From contig NZ_JBGUAX010000002.1 of the NCBI RefSeq assembly GCF_041821065.1, positions 124,001-188,000 on the forward strand: 64,000 nucleotides of DNA, in the 5' to 3' direction. Source of the stretch: Egicoccus sp. AB-alg2. GTDB lineage: Bacteria; Actinomycetota; Nitriliruptoria; Nitriliruptorales; Nitriliruptoraceae. This document shows positions 50,439 to 59,076 of this stretch, piece after piece. Below the pieces are notes generated by a model, which saw nothing but the letters and a program-made list of their open reading frames with translations, was not told the origin of the DNA and did not search any database. Numbering within the stretch: the stretch's first letter is position 1; every line of letters begins with the position of its first letter. The translations under genes and the position numbers were made by a program.

Positions 50439-50894
50439 GTGGCGAGTGACCTCGGAGCGTGGCCGGCCGAGCAGGCGAGCGTCCTGCTCGAGGTCCTGCA
50501 GCGGGACGGGCTGAACCCGGAGGCCCGGCGCACCCGTGAGGGGATCCTCGTGCTGGTCCCGGACGAGCAGTCCGACCAGGCGCACCAGGTCCTGGCCGCC
50601 AACATGGACATCATCGCCCGGGCAGCTCGGCCGTCCGGCCATGGCCCGCGAACCCGCAGCCGCCCGGCGCGGCGCAAGGCCGAACCGCCACCGCGCCGCC
50701 GGCGCACCGACCAGGACCCCAGCCTCACCAGCGAGCGCATGCTGCGCATCGGGCCGGCGATCGCCCTGTTCCTGATCACCCTGCTCCTGGCCGGCCTGGT
50801 GCCGGGAGGTGCCCTACCGATCCTGGCCGCGGGCGTCCTGGCGAGCATCTGGCTACTGGGCAAGCAGACGCAGCGCGACCAGGACGACGACTGA
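50439..50894 (+). CDS. Hypothetical protein with DUF2007-like start and two membrane helices
   Basis: 151 residues from a GTG preceded by GGGAG. Residues 10-55 (LLEVLQRDGLNPEARRTREG, ILVLVPDEQSDQAHQVL) resemble DUF2007, a small alpha/beta fold common in signalling-type proteins. A basic Arg/Pro linker (about 62-95) is followed by two hydrophobic helices (IGPAIALFLITLLLAGLVP, LPILAAGVLASIWLL) and a polar end. The domain match is by pattern only, and the function is unknown. It is convergent with the peptidase gene (16 bp apart). Confidence 0.7.
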   Translation: MASDLGAWPAEQASVLLEVLQRDGLNPEARRTREGILVLVPDEQSDQAHQVLAANMDIIARAARPSGHGPRTRSRPARRKAEPPPRRRRTDQDPSLTSERMLRIGPAIALFLITLLLAGLVPGGALPILAAGVLASIWLLGKQTQRDQDDD

Positions 50895-50910
50895 CGGACC
50901 CGTCGTGTCC

Positions 50911-53058
50911 CTACCGGAGCGCGGCCCGCAGGAACTCGACCTGCAGCCGCAGCAGCTGTTCGGCAACGACCTCCTGCGGCGTCATGTGGGTCACCCCCGA
51001 CAGGGGCAGGAACCGGTGTGCCCGCCCGTCCGCCAGCAGGGCGCTGGACAGCTGCAGGGCGTGCGCGGCCACGACGTTGTCGTCGGCCAGCCCGTGGATC
51101 AGCAGCAGGTCGGGCACCGGGTCCGGCCAGGCCTCGGCGCCCAGCAGGCGGCCGTCGGGATCGACGAGGCTGGAAACGGTGTACGCGCCGGGCTGGTCGC
51201 CGGGGTGCCCGAGGTAGCGCTCGGTGTAGTGGGTGTCGTACAGGCGCCAGTCGGTCACGGGTGCGCCCGCGATGGCGGCGCGGAAGACGTCGGGGCGGCG
51301 CAGCACGGCGAGCGCCGCCAGGAAGCCGCCGAACGACCAGCCACGGATCGCCACGCGCGTCCGGTCCAGGCGCGGGTCGGCGTCCGCGGCCGCGTGCAGC
51401 GCGTCGATCTGGTCCTCGAGCACCGGCGTGGCCAGGTCGCCGTGGATGGCCCGCTCCCAGGCGGGGCCACGCGCCGGTGAGCCGCGCCCGTCGACGACCA
51501 GCACCGCGAACCCCTGGTCGGCCAGCCACTGCGACGTCAGGTGTGCCGCGCCGTTGTGCAGCACACGCTGGGCGTGCGGGCCGCCGTAGGGGTCGAGCAG
51601 CACGGGCAGGCGTGCGTCGGGTCCGGCGTCCTGCGGCACGAACAGGGCCGCCCGCAGCCGTCGCGGTCCGAGCTCCAGCAGGCGCGGACGCGGACGCAGA
51701 ACGGGCGTCGCGGCCCGCACGGCGACCTCGGCCACCACGGTCCCGTCGGCGTCGACGACCTGCACGCGGGGTGCGGTCGTCGTCAGCGTGGCGCTGGCGA
51801 CGACGTAGCGACCGGCCGAGGCAGCCGCGCAGACGTGGACACCCGGTTCGGCGGGGCCGAGCCGGCGGACCCCGCCCGCCGGCCGCCAGGCGAAGGCGTG
51901 GACCTGCGTCGGATCCTCCTCCGAGGCCGTGAACACGACCTCGTCCGCGTCCGCCGACACCACGGCGCGCACCTGCAGGCCCGGCGGCGTGACCGGCCGG
52001 CCGTCGACCATGAGGGCGCGGCTGCCGTCGGGGCCGTGCTCGGCGAGGTCCTCGACCGTGACCAGCGAAGGGCCCTGCCAGGCCGGCGTGCCGTCGACCA
52101 GTTCGACCCAGGCGTCGTCGCGCTGCTCGTGGAGGAGTTCCGTCGCGCCGGTGTCGGGATCCGCCCGCAGGACCTGCGCGTGGCGCTGGTCGCGGGACTG
52201 CACCTGCAGCACCAGGCCCGCCTCGTCCCAGTTCACCCGCGCGAGGTACGGGAACGCCTCGCGGTCCCACACGACGTCGATGCGGCGCCCACCCTCCAGG
52301 CCCAGCACGGCGAGCCGGACGTCGGCGTTGTCGGTGCCGGCGGCCGGGTAGGCGATGCGCTGCGGGGTGCGCTCCGGGTTGGCCGGGTCGGCGATCCACC
52401 AGCTCGGCACGGCGGACTCGTCGACGCGCGTCACCGCCACGCGCTCGCCGTCCGGCGCCCACCACGTGCCGCGGCCGCGGCCCATCTCCTCGGCCGCGAC
52501 GAACTCCGCCCGCCCCCAGGCCACCCCGTCCTCCACGACGAGCGGGCGGGTGACGCCGGGCTGGGTCGGCCCGCCCACGAGGTCGAGCACGTGGACGGCG
52601 TCCCCGCTGACGTAGACGACGCGGCGGCCGTCGGGGGCCGGCCGCGGGTCGAAGGCCGGACCGGCCGACGGGTGCTCGACGAGGGTCTCGTAGGCACGCT
52701 CGTAGGTGTGCAGGCGCCCGCCGAGGGTGAAGGCGACCAGCGTCGCGTCCCGGTCGGTCGCGTACGACGTGATGCCGCCGGCCATCTCGCGGGCGCGTTC
52801 GCGGCGGGCGCGTTCCTCGGGTGGGAGGTCGGACGGGTCCTCCGCGCCGAGCGCGGCGGGATCGACGAGGCAGCGCTCGCCGTCGGCACCGTCGGCCACG
52901 GCGTCGAGGTCGAGTTCCCACAGGCCGGTGACCGGGTCCTCGCCGTCCGGAGAGCGCAGGAAGAGCAGGCGCCGACCGGTCGGGTCGAAGCGGAACGCCC
53001 GCGGCACGCCGAGGGTGAAGCGGCGGGTGCGGGCATGCTGGCGCGGGAAGTTGCTCAC
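50911..53058 (-). CDS. S9-family prolyl oligopeptidase (DPP4-like)
   Basis: 715 residues. The N-terminal two thirds is a DPPIV-type beta-propeller (repeats with W-A-P-D-G-type turns such as WWAPDGERVAV). The C-terminal catalytic alpha/beta hydrolase begins near 500 (LPVLLDPYGGPHAQRVL), with the nucleophile in IRGWSFGGFLAALA, the acid in LLIHGLADDNV and the His in PLSGVTHMTPQEV. No signal peptide is visible. It removes dipeptides, often after Pro or Ala, from N-termini. Its start overlaps the stop of the downstream-lying EEP gene order by 4 bp, so the two are coupled. Confidence 0.93.
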   Translation of the reverse strand: MSNFPRQHARTRRFTLGVPRAFRFDPTGRRLLFLRSPDGEDPVTGLWELDLDAVADGADGERCLVDPAALGAEDPSDLPPEERARRERAREMAGGITSYATDRDATLVAFTLGGRLHTYERAYETLVEHPSAGPAFDPRPAPDGRRVVYVSGDAVHVLDLVGGPTQPGVTRPLVVEDGVAWGRAEFVAAEEMGRGRGTWWAPDGERVAVTRVDESAVPSWWIADPANPERTPQRIAYPAAGTDNADVRLAVLGLEGGRRIDVVWDREAFPYLARVNWDEAGLVLQVQSRDQRHAQVLRADPDTGATELLHEQRDDAWVELVDGTPAWQGPSLVTVEDLAEHGPDGSRALMVDGRPVTPPGLQVRAVVSADADEVVFTASEEDPTQVHAFAWRPAGGVRRLGPAEPGVHVCAAASAGRYVVASATLTTTAPRVQVVDADGTVVAEVAVRAATPVLRPRPRLLELGPRRLRAALFVPQDAGPDARLPVLLDPYGGPHAQRVLHNGAAHLTSQWLADQGFAVLVVDGRGSPARGPAWERAIHGDLATPVLEDQIDALHAAADADPRLDRTRVAIRGWSFGGFLAALAVLRRPDVFRAAIAGAPVTDWRLYDTHYTERYLGHPGDQPGAYTVSSLVDPDGRLLGAEAWPDPVPDLLLIHGLADDNVVAAHALQLSSALLADGRAHRFLPLSGVTHMTPQEVVAEQLLRLQVEFLRAALR

Positions 53059-53861
53059 GCGGGCCTCCGGCGGGGCTGGTGGTCGGGTGCCGCCGGCCCC
53101 GTGGCCGCCGGACCGGCGGCGGGGTCGTCCCCCGGCCGGACCGACGGCGGTTGCGGGCGCAGCCCCCGGTCCTCCAACGGCAGCCGGGTGGCGTCGTCGG
53201 CGAACCCGGCGACGTCGGCGACGACGGGGCGATGGTGGCTGGCGATGGCGACCGGGTGCTGCGTCGGGACGAAGCTGCCCAGCACCCGCAGGGACCGGTC
53301 GACGAAGACGAAGTCCTGACGGGTGCTGGGATCGACGGTCGGGTAGGTCTCGCCGCCGCCGGTGCCCGCGACGGCGTGGGCGTCGAGGAACCGCTCCGCC
53401 AGCGCCGCCGCGACCGGCGAGCGCGTCGACTCGTTGAGGTCGCAGCCGACGATGCTGGGCGCGTCGACCGTGTCGAGGAAGGTCTGCAGCTGTTCGAGGT
53501 TGGCGCGCCGGTACTCGGGCCGCAGCCCGAGCTGGACGGCCGTCACCGAGAGGCGCAGGCCGCCGATCCGGGCGATCACGTGGGTCGCCTCACGCCGGGG
53601 TACGTCGCGTGGGGTGCGCAGCGGTACCCCGGCCGTGGAGCTGACCCGCACGTCGGCATGGACCAGCACGGCCGTACCGGCGCCCCGCCGACCCGAGCGG
53701 GCGGCGACCCGCAGACCGGCCGAGCCGGCCAGCCGCTTCAGCCGGGCCGCCCCGGGCGCCTCCAGCACGCAGACGATGCGGGGGTCGAGGTCACGCAGGA
53801 CCGTGGCCGCCGCCCCCAGGTCGAGGCCGCCGCTGACGTTGTACGCGACGACCCGGATCAC
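53055..53861 (-). CDS. Endonuclease/exonuclease/phosphatase-family protein
   Basis: 268 residues from a GTG at 53861 overlapping the ROK kinase stop. EEP motifs: RVVAYNVSGGLDLG (metal-binding Asn), IVCVLEAP (metal-binding Glu), SIVGCDLNESTRSPV (Asp/Asn pair) and the end IASHHRPVVADV with the catalytic His. The last 55 residues are a Pro/Arg/Ala-rich tail. It could hydrolyse nucleic acid or a phospholipid; the family does not tell. It sits between the kinase and the peptidase genes in one operon. Confidence 0.88.
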   Translation of the reverse strand: MIRVVAYNVSGGLDLGAAATVLRDLDPRIVCVLEAPGAARLKRLAGSAGLRVAARSGRRGAGTAVLVHADVRVSSTAGVPLRTPRDVPRREATHVIARIGGLRLSVTAVQLGLRPEYRRANLEQLQTFLDTVDAPSIVGCDLNESTRSPVAAALAERFLDAHAVAGTGGGETYPTVDPSTRQDFVFVDRSLRVLGSFVPTQHPVAIASHHRPVVADVAGFADDATRLPLEDRGLRPQPPSVRPGDDPAAGPAATGPAAPDHQPRRRPA

Positions 53862-54829
53862 GCGAGGCTGCCCTCGTTCTCGCCGGCCCCGCGCTGGGCA
53901 CGGTCGGCGGCGAGCAGGGCCGCACCCACCATGCCGGCGTCGTCTCCCAGCGCGGCCAGCTCGATGGCCGGGGCCTTGCGCCACTCGGCGCCGATCATGC
54001 GCTGCTGCAGCGCCTCGGACGCGGCCGGGACGACCCACCGGGACGTCGCGAGCGCGGCACCGCCACCGATGAGCACCACCTCGGGGTCGAGGAGGTTGAC
54101 GAGGCTGGCCGCGGCGACGCCCAGCCACGTGCCGGCCTCCGTGAGGACCGTCTGCGCGAGCGGGTCGCCGCCGAGAGCGGCCTGGCTGACGTCCTTGCCG
54201 GTGGGGGCGTCGAGTCCTCGCAGCACCGTCTCGCCGGGGTGGTCGGGTGCCCGCTCCGCCGCGATGCGGCCGATGGACGTGCCGGACGCGTACGCCTCGA
54301 TGCAGCCGCGGTTGCCGCACGGACAGCGGCGCCCGCCCTCCTTCACGATGATGTGGCCGGTCTCCGCGGCGAACCCGTTGGCGCCGAGCAGCAGGTGGCC
54401 GTCGACGACGACACCGCCACCGACCCCCGTGCCGAGGGTGATCATCACGACGTCGCAGTGGCCCCGTGCCGCACCGACCCGTTGTTCGCCGAGGGTGGCG
54501 GCGGACGCGTCGTTGACGACGGCGATCGGACCGGCGGTGGTGTCGGCCAGCTCCCGCGCGATGGCCACGTCCCGCACGCCGATGTTCGGGCCGTACCGGA
54601 TCACGCCGTCGGGGCTGACCAGACCGGCGATCCCGATGCCGACCGGCAGGTCCCCACGCTCCCCGGCGAGCTGCCGGATGGAGGTGCGCAACGTGTCCAG
54701 CAGCAGGCCGGTGTCGTGCGCCGGCGTCTCGCGGCGCTGACGGTCGAGCACGCGGCCATCCGCGGCGATGGTCGCGGCGACCAGCTTCGTGCCACCGATG
54801 TCGATGCCGATGGCGACGGGGTCGGGCAC
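53858..54829 (-). CDS. ROK-family sugar kinase (glucokinase-like)
   Basis: 323 residues from a GTG at 54829. The ATP loop is AIGIDIGGTKLVAATI, the sugar-binding VVNDASAATLGEQ holds the catalytic Asp, ITLGTGVGGGVVVDG binds phosphate, and the ROK zinc site is in GHIIVKEGGRRCPCGNRGC, followed by IEAYASG. These are the marks of ROK glucokinases (ATP-dependent glucose phosphorylation) of actinobacteria such as GlkA. No DNA-binding domain is present, so it is an enzyme rather than a repressor. Specificity is inferred. Confidence 0.92.
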   Translation of the reverse strand: MPDPVAIGIDIGGTKLVAATIAADGRVLDRQRRETPAHDTGLLLDTLRTSIRQLAGERGDLPVGIGIAGLVSPDGVIRYGPNIGVRDVAIARELADTTAGPIAVVNDASAATLGEQRVGAARGHCDVVMITLGTGVGGGVVVDGHLLLGANGFAAETGHIIVKEGGRRCPCGNRGCIEAYASGTSIGRIAAERAPDHPGETVLRGLDAPTGKDVSQAALGGDPLAQTVLTEAGTWLGVAAASLVNLLDPEVVLIGGGAALATSRWVVPAASEALQQRMIGAEWRKAPAIELAALGDDAGMVGAALLAADRAQRGAGENEGSLA

Positions 54830-54891
54830 TGCAGCGGCCTTTCTGGTGGAAGCGTTGGTCGCGGGCGAGCCTGGGAGCGGCTGGAGCGGCG

Positions 54892-55311
54892 TCAGTCGAG
54901 GTCGATGCGCTCGAGCGGGTCGTCTCCGCGGCCGCCGGCGCCGCGCCCGGCGGCGTCGGCGCCACGGCCGGCGGCGTCGGGGCCGGCGGGCGGCTGCAGG
55001 TCGGCGACCAGGGCGCGGACGGCCTTCGTCAGATGGCGGGCGGCGTCGGTGAGGTGTGCGACCGCCTCGGGATGCGAGGCGGCGAGCGCCCGCAGCCCCG
55101 CACACCAGGGGCACACACCGCAGACGTCCGGGCCGTGCGCCTGCTGGTGGGCGTCGCCGTCCTCGTCCGGCGCGGCAGGGTCCTCCGTCTCTTCACCCGC
55201 GGTTTCCTGGCCGCGGCGGGCGGCGCGGTGTGCCTCGACCGGGTCCGCGTCCCCGAGCCGCCCGTCGGCCCCGTCGGACGCCCACCACGGATCGCGTGCG
55301 TGCGCGCTCAT
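54892..55311 (-). CDS. Hypothetical acidic protein with a CGVCPWC motif
   Basis: 139 residues. The first half is polar and acidic. The middle has CGVCPWCAGLRALA, a CxxCxxC cluster, followed by a helical part (HPEAVAHLTDAARHLTKAVRALVADL) and a Gly/Arg/Asp-rich end. Actinobacteria often encode a protein of this kind beside an ArsA-like ATPase; I recall similar ones as DUF5304-like, without certainty. The start overlaps the ArsA stop by 4 bp. Metal binding at the Cys cluster is possible but unproven. Confidence 0.72.
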   Translation of the reverse strand: MSAHARDPWWASDGADGRLGDADPVEAHRAARRGQETAGEETEDPAAPDEDGDAHQQAHGPDVCGVCPWCAGLRALAASHPEAVAHLTDAARHLTKAVRALVADLQPPAGPDAAGRGADAAGRGAGGRGDDPLERIDLD

Positions 55312-56525
55312 GTCGCCACCTCCACGCCGCCGGCGACGGCCTCGACCGGCCGGAAGCGGACCTCCAGCCAGCCGTCGCGCAGGGCGGCGCCGGCGACCTC
55401 GTCACGGCGCAGCGCCCCGGGCAGCGGCACGGTCCGTCGCACGCCAGCGACCTTGAGGTGCAGGTCCCCGCCGCGGCGGTGGAGGTCGACCTCGTCGCGG
55501 CCGGCGAAGGGCAGGGCGACGCGCAGCACGTGCCCGTCCGCGGTCGGTGCCACGGTGACCGGGCGGACCGGCGGCAGCAGGCCGTCGGGTTCCACGTCGG
55601 CGTACAGCGCGTCGGCGAGGCGCGCGAGCCCCGGCACGCCGATCACCTCGTCGTCCAGCAGCGGGGCCCGCAGCACCGGCGTCGGGGCGAAGGCGGTCTC
55701 GATCGTGCGCAGATGGTGGGCCTGACGGTCCTTCCACCGGGCCAGGTACGGGTCGGTGACACCGTCCGGCAGGACCCGGTTGACCACGACCGCGTCGACG
55801 CCGTAGCCGAACAACGACAGCGTCGTGGCGGTGCGCTCGGTCTCGGCCACCGACAGCCGCTCCGGGTTGCACACCAGGCGCAGTGCGGCCCGGGCCGGGT
55901 CCTGGAGCAGGGCGTGGACGTCGGCCAGGTCGCGGTGCACGCGTTCCACGGTGGCGAACACCGCGTCGTCGGGCAGCGGCAGGGCGGCCAGTCCGGCGCC
56001 CCGTGCCAGCGGTCGCAGCGCGCGGGCCATGCGCCGGCCCGGACCGGCGAGCCGGTCGACGTACCACCCCAACGCGTCGGGCAGCGCCAGCAGGCGCAGC
56101 GTCTCGGCCGTGGGAGCGCAGTCGACCACCACGAGGTCGTAGGCGCCGCTGGCGAGGTGGTCGCGCAGGTCGATCAGGGCGAACAGTTCGTCGATGCCGG
56201 GCAGCAGTACGAGCTCCTCGGCCGCGATCTCGCCGAGCCCGCTCCAGGACAGCAGTGCGACGAGGTAGTCGCGCACGTCGCGCCAGTGCCGCTCGAGGCG
56301 CGCCTGCGCGTCCACCTGCTGGGCGTGCAGGGAGCCGGCGACGCGGCCCGTCATCGGGACCGGCTCGGCCCGGTCGCCCAGCGGCACGTCGATGGCGTCG
56401 GCCAACGAATGGGCGGGGTCCGTCGAGGTGACCAGCACCCGCGCCCCGGCCGTCGCGGCGCGCACCGCCGTCGCGGCGGCGACGGACGTCTTGCCGACGC
56501 CGCCCTTGCCGGTGAAGAGCAGCAC
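55308..56525 (-). CDS. ArsA/GET3-family ATPase with C-terminal ArsA_HSP20-like domain
   Basis: 405 residues from a GTG. The deviant Walker A is FTGKGGVGKTSVAAA, switch I TSTDPAHSLADA and switch II VVVDCAPTAETLRLL. Residues about 315-395 form a strand-rich domain (LRVALPFAGRDEVDLHRRG; LHLKVAGVRRTVPLPGAL) that matches the HSP20-like domain found at the end of some ArsA proteins. No ArsB or ArsR is near, so arsenite export is unlikely. A chaperone-like or cell-envelope role is more plausible. A GCTAGCCT box lies at 56571-56578. Confidence 0.9.
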   Translation of the reverse strand: MLLFTGKGGVGKTSVAAATAVRAATAGARVLVTSTDPAHSLADAIDVPLGDRAEPVPMTGRVAGSLHAQQVDAQARLERHWRDVRDYLVALLSWSGLGEIAAEELVLLPGIDELFALIDLRDHLASGAYDLVVVDCAPTAETLRLLALPDALGWYVDRLAGPGRRMARALRPLARGAGLAALPLPDDAVFATVERVHRDLADVHALLQDPARAALRLVCNPERLSVAETERTATTLSLFGYGVDAVVVNRVLPDGVTDPYLARWKDRQAHHLRTIETAFAPTPVLRAPLLDDEVIGVPGLARLADALYADVEPDGLLPPVRPVTVAPTADGHVLRVALPFAGRDEVDLHRRGGDLHLKVAGVRRTVPLPGALRRDEVAGAALRDGWLEVRFRPVEAVAGGVEVAT

Positions 56526-56570
56526 GCGGGTCAGGATCGCCTCGATGTGGGCAGGGGCGTGAACGGCCAG

Positions 56571-56578
56571 AGGCTAGC
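56571..56578 (-). promoter_or_regulatory. Putative -10 element (GCTAGCCT) of the ArsA-family gene
   Basis: GCTAGCCT on the minus strand, 46 bp before the GTG at 56525, within the 99-bp gap after the SRPBCC gene. Member of the recurring octamer set. Confidence 0.45.
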
Positions 56579-56624
56579 GAACACCACGTCGTGGCCCGCC
56601 CCCCGGGCCGGCCGTCGGCGGGGG

Positions 56625-57113
56625 TCAGGGCAGCAGGCCCGCCGAGGTCCGCGACTCCAGGTGCAGGTGGTCCTTCAGGCCCCACAGGCCCCGCCGTACC
56701 GCCCGGCGGTAGTCGACCAGCACCGCGCTGGCTCGCGCCTTGGGTGCGCTCGCGACCAGCAGGTGGTGGACGACCGTGCCGCCGTGGCCGGGCTCGAGCC
56801 AGAACTCCGCACGTCCCTCGAGGTCACCGCGCAGTGCCAACGCGAACCCCTGCTCGTGTCGCCAGCCGTGCAGCCGCGCGGCGATCCGGATCCGCCGCAG
56901 CGGCGCACCGGCCAGATCGAGCGCCCACACCTCGTCGGGGGCGGCGTCGGGCGGCGCGTCGGGGGCGCACTCGGGCGGCAACGGCCGCACCCGGATCCCC
57001 GGCCACCAGTCGGGCCAGCCCGCGACGTCGGTCAGGCGGCGATAGACGAGGCCGGCCGGGGCCCGGACGAACCCGTCGTCGTCGACGTGGAGGTCGGTCC
57101 GGGAGCGCCTCAT
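56625..57113 (-). CDS. SRPBCC-family (polyketide cyclase/dehydrase-like) protein
   Basis: 162 residues. Start/Bet v1-like signature: VRAPAGLVYRRLTDVAGWPDWWPGIRV at the N-terminal helix, then IRIAARLHGWRHEQGFALAL and FWLEPGHGGTVVHHLLV strands, and a C-terminal helix (VDYRRAVRRGLWGLKDHL). It binds a lipid-like or aromatic ligand by family. Its start overlaps the stop of the alpha/beta hydrolase gene by 4 bp, so the pair is co-translated. Ligand unknown. Confidence 0.85.
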   Translation of the reverse strand: MRRSRTDLHVDDDGFVRAPAGLVYRRLTDVAGWPDWWPGIRVRPLPPECAPDAPPDAAPDEVWALDLAGAPLRRIRIAARLHGWRHEQGFALALRGDLEGRAEFWLEPGHGGTVVHHLLVASAPKARASAVLVDYRRAVRRGLWGLKDHLHLESRTSAGLLP

Positions 57114-57895
57114 CCCACGTGCCCGGCCACGAACTCGAGCAGGGCGCCGCGCAACCGCTCGGCGTCGTAGTCCAGCTGCGGCAGGTGGTAGGACCGCTCG
57201 CAGACGAGCGTGGCCACGTCGACCGAGGCGACCAGCTGTTGCAGGTTCTTCGCGTTCTCCGCCGGGACGGTGTGGTCGTCGGGCGACCAGGCCACGAACA
57301 GCGGCTGCGTCAGGTCGACGAGCTGGGCGCGGATGCGGCGCAGCTGGGAGATCAGCGACTGCGCGGCCCGGGCCGACACCAGCGGGTAGGCGCCCTCGGC
57401 GACTCCCGGCCGGGCGATGTCGTTGGACGGCAGGCCGGCGAGGTCGCGGGGCAGGTAGGGCAGCAGGTACTGCAGCACGGGGGCGACCTTGGCCAGCGGC
57501 TGGATCGGGTCGGACACCTGCGGGTTGACGACCGCGACGGCGGCCACCCGGTCCGGGTGCGCGCTGGCGTAGTCGAGCGAGAGCGTGCCGCCCATCGAGT
57601 GACCGACCAGGACGATGCGTGAACAGCCACCCGCGAGGTGGTCGACGGTGCGCGACAGCGCGTCGTACCAGTCCGCGTAGCGGGTGGCGCCGAGGTCACG
57701 GACGCTGGTGCCGTGCCCGGGCAACAGCGGGACCTCGACGGCGTAGCCCTCGGCGGCGAACCACTGACCGATGGGGCGTGTCGCGAGCGGGTTGCCGGTG
57801 AACCCGTGCGTGACGACGATCCCGATGTCGGCCCGCTCGCCGGTGCCACGCGACGTCCACGGCTCGGCACCCTCGATGCTCACGATCGCGTCCAA
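57110..57895 (-). CDS. Alpha/beta hydrolase (carboxylesterase / monoacylglycerol lipase-like)
   Basis: 261 residues if the TTG at 57895 is used; it has GGAGG at the best spacing (7 nt), whereas the GTG at 57901 is almost on top of it. Family motifs: oxyanion loop VVTHGFTGNPLATRP, nucleophile elbow LVGHSMGGTLSLDYA, acid in PLFVAWSPDDHTVP and the catalytic His in CERSYHLPQLDYDAERL. This group (Est30-like) cleaves medium-chain esters or monoacylglycerols. It precedes the SRPBCC gene. Confidence 0.9.
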   Translation of the reverse strand: MDAIVSIEGAEPWTSRGTGERADIGIVVTHGFTGNPLATRPIGQWFAAEGYAVEVPLLPGHGTSVRDLGATRYADWYDALSRTVDHLAGGCSRIVLVGHSMGGTLSLDYASAHPDRVAAVAVVNPQVSDPIQPLAKVAPVLQYLLPYLPRDLAGLPSNDIARPGVAEGAYPLVSARAAQSLISQLRRIRAQLVDLTQPLFVAWSPDDHTVPAENAKNLQQLVASVDVATLVCERSYHLPQLDYDAERLRGALLEFVAGHVG

Positions 57896-57945
57896 CGCCA
57901 CCCCTCCTCGCCCGCCGGCGAACCGTAGCGCGTGAGGGGCGCGGA

Positions 57946-59076
57946 TCAGGCGCCGACCACGTCGTCCAGCAGCCGGGCGAAGCGCTCGGCGATCGCGGTC
58001 CACGACCACTGCCGCTCGACCCATGCCCGCCCTACGGCGCCGGCGTCCGCCCGGCCGCGGTCGTCAGCGAGCCAGCCGTCGATGGCGGCCACGATGGCGT
58101 CGTCGTCGCGGCCGTCCACGACCGTGCCGGTCTCTCCCGGGCGGACCGCCTCCGGCGCACCACCGGAGTCGCCGGCGACGACGGGGACCCCGCAGGCCTG
58201 TGCCTCGAGGTAGACGATCCCGAGCCCCTCGACGTCGGTGCCGGCCAGGCGGGTGCGGCAGGGCATGGCGAACACGTCGAGCGCCGCGTAGCAGGCCGGC
58301 AGGTCCTCCCACGGCGCCCGGCCGGCGAGCACGATGCCGGCCTGCCGGCCGCCGGCGTCCGCCGCCGCCCTGGCCAGCCTCGACGCCAGCGGCCCCTCTC
58401 CCACCACGACGAGCCACGCGTCCGGGTGCGCCGCCCGGACGCGCGGCCACAGTCGGACCAGCCGGTCCTGTCCCTTGCGCGGCACCAGCCGCGACACACA
58501 GCCGACGAGCGGCGCGTCGGGCGGCACCCCCCATCGTTCGCGCAGACGTCCGCCGTCGACGTCGGGGGTGAACCGCTCCTCGTCGACACCGGGCGGGACG
58601 CGGACGAGCCGAGGTGCGGCGACGTGGGGCCGCAGCCGATCCTCGGTCCAGTCGCTGATGGTGGTCAGCGCGGCCAGGTCCCGGGTCGCGCGGCGGACCA
58701 GTCGGCCGAGACCCACGCCGGGCAGGCCGGCCTCCAGTCCGTGCGAGAGCGACACGACCGGCACGCCGAGCCCGTCCCCGAGTCGTCCGGCCAGCTCCCC
58801 CAGTGGCCACGACGCGCCGAGCACCACCACGTCGGGCCGGTGCGACCGGCCGACGGTCAGGGTGCTGCGCAGCGTGCGCGGCGTGGGGAACACCGGGCCG
58901 GGAAGGCGGACGGTGCGGTAGCGCTGGCGGGCGTCATGCGCCGCTGCCTCGTCGTCGCCGGCCGGCCCGACCACCAGGGTGTCGTCGGGGTGGACGCGGT
59001 CGAGGAGGTTCCCGACGAACTGCTGGATGCCGCCCGCCCGGGGCGGCAGGTCGTTGGTGAGCCACAGCACTCTCAC
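57946..59076 (-). CDS. GT4-family glycosyltransferase (PimB-like)
   Basis: 376 residues from a GTG at 59076, with GGAGG about 9 nt upstream, overlapping the M48 protease stop. N-terminal RVLWLTNDLPPRAGGIQQFV with the GGIQ loop, SLSHGLEAGLPGVGLGRL, then VGCVSRLVPRKGQDRLVRLW and the EX7E motif in EGLGIVYLEAQACGVPVVAG. It resembles PimB (GDP-mannose:PIM1 mannosyltransferase) of corynebacteria and mycobacteria, and the PIM operon elsewhere in the window makes that plausible. The exact acceptor is not proven. Confidence 0.87.
   Translation of the reverse strand: MRVLWLTNDLPPRAGGIQQFVGNLLDRVHPDDTLVVGPAGDDEAAAHDARQRYRTVRLPGPVFPTPRTLRSTLTVGRSHRPDVVVLGASWPLGELAGRLGDGLGVPVVSLSHGLEAGLPGVGLGRLVRRATRDLAALTTISDWTEDRLRPHVAAPRLVRVPPGVDEERFTPDVDGGRLRERWGVPPDAPLVGCVSRLVPRKGQDRLVRLWPRVRAAHPDAWLVVVGEGPLASRLARAAADAGGRQAGIVLAGRAPWEDLPACYAALDVFAMPCRTRLAGTDVEGLGIVYLEAQACGVPVVAGDSGGAPEAVRPGETGTVVDGRDDDAIVAAIDGWLADDRGRADAGAVGRAWVERQWSWTAIAERFARLLDDVVGA

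Noticed and set aside
50315-52921. 868-residue minus-strand frame over the peptidase gene
   Set aside because: It is a shadow in another frame of the same strand as the S9 peptidase, Arg/Gly-rich and without domains.
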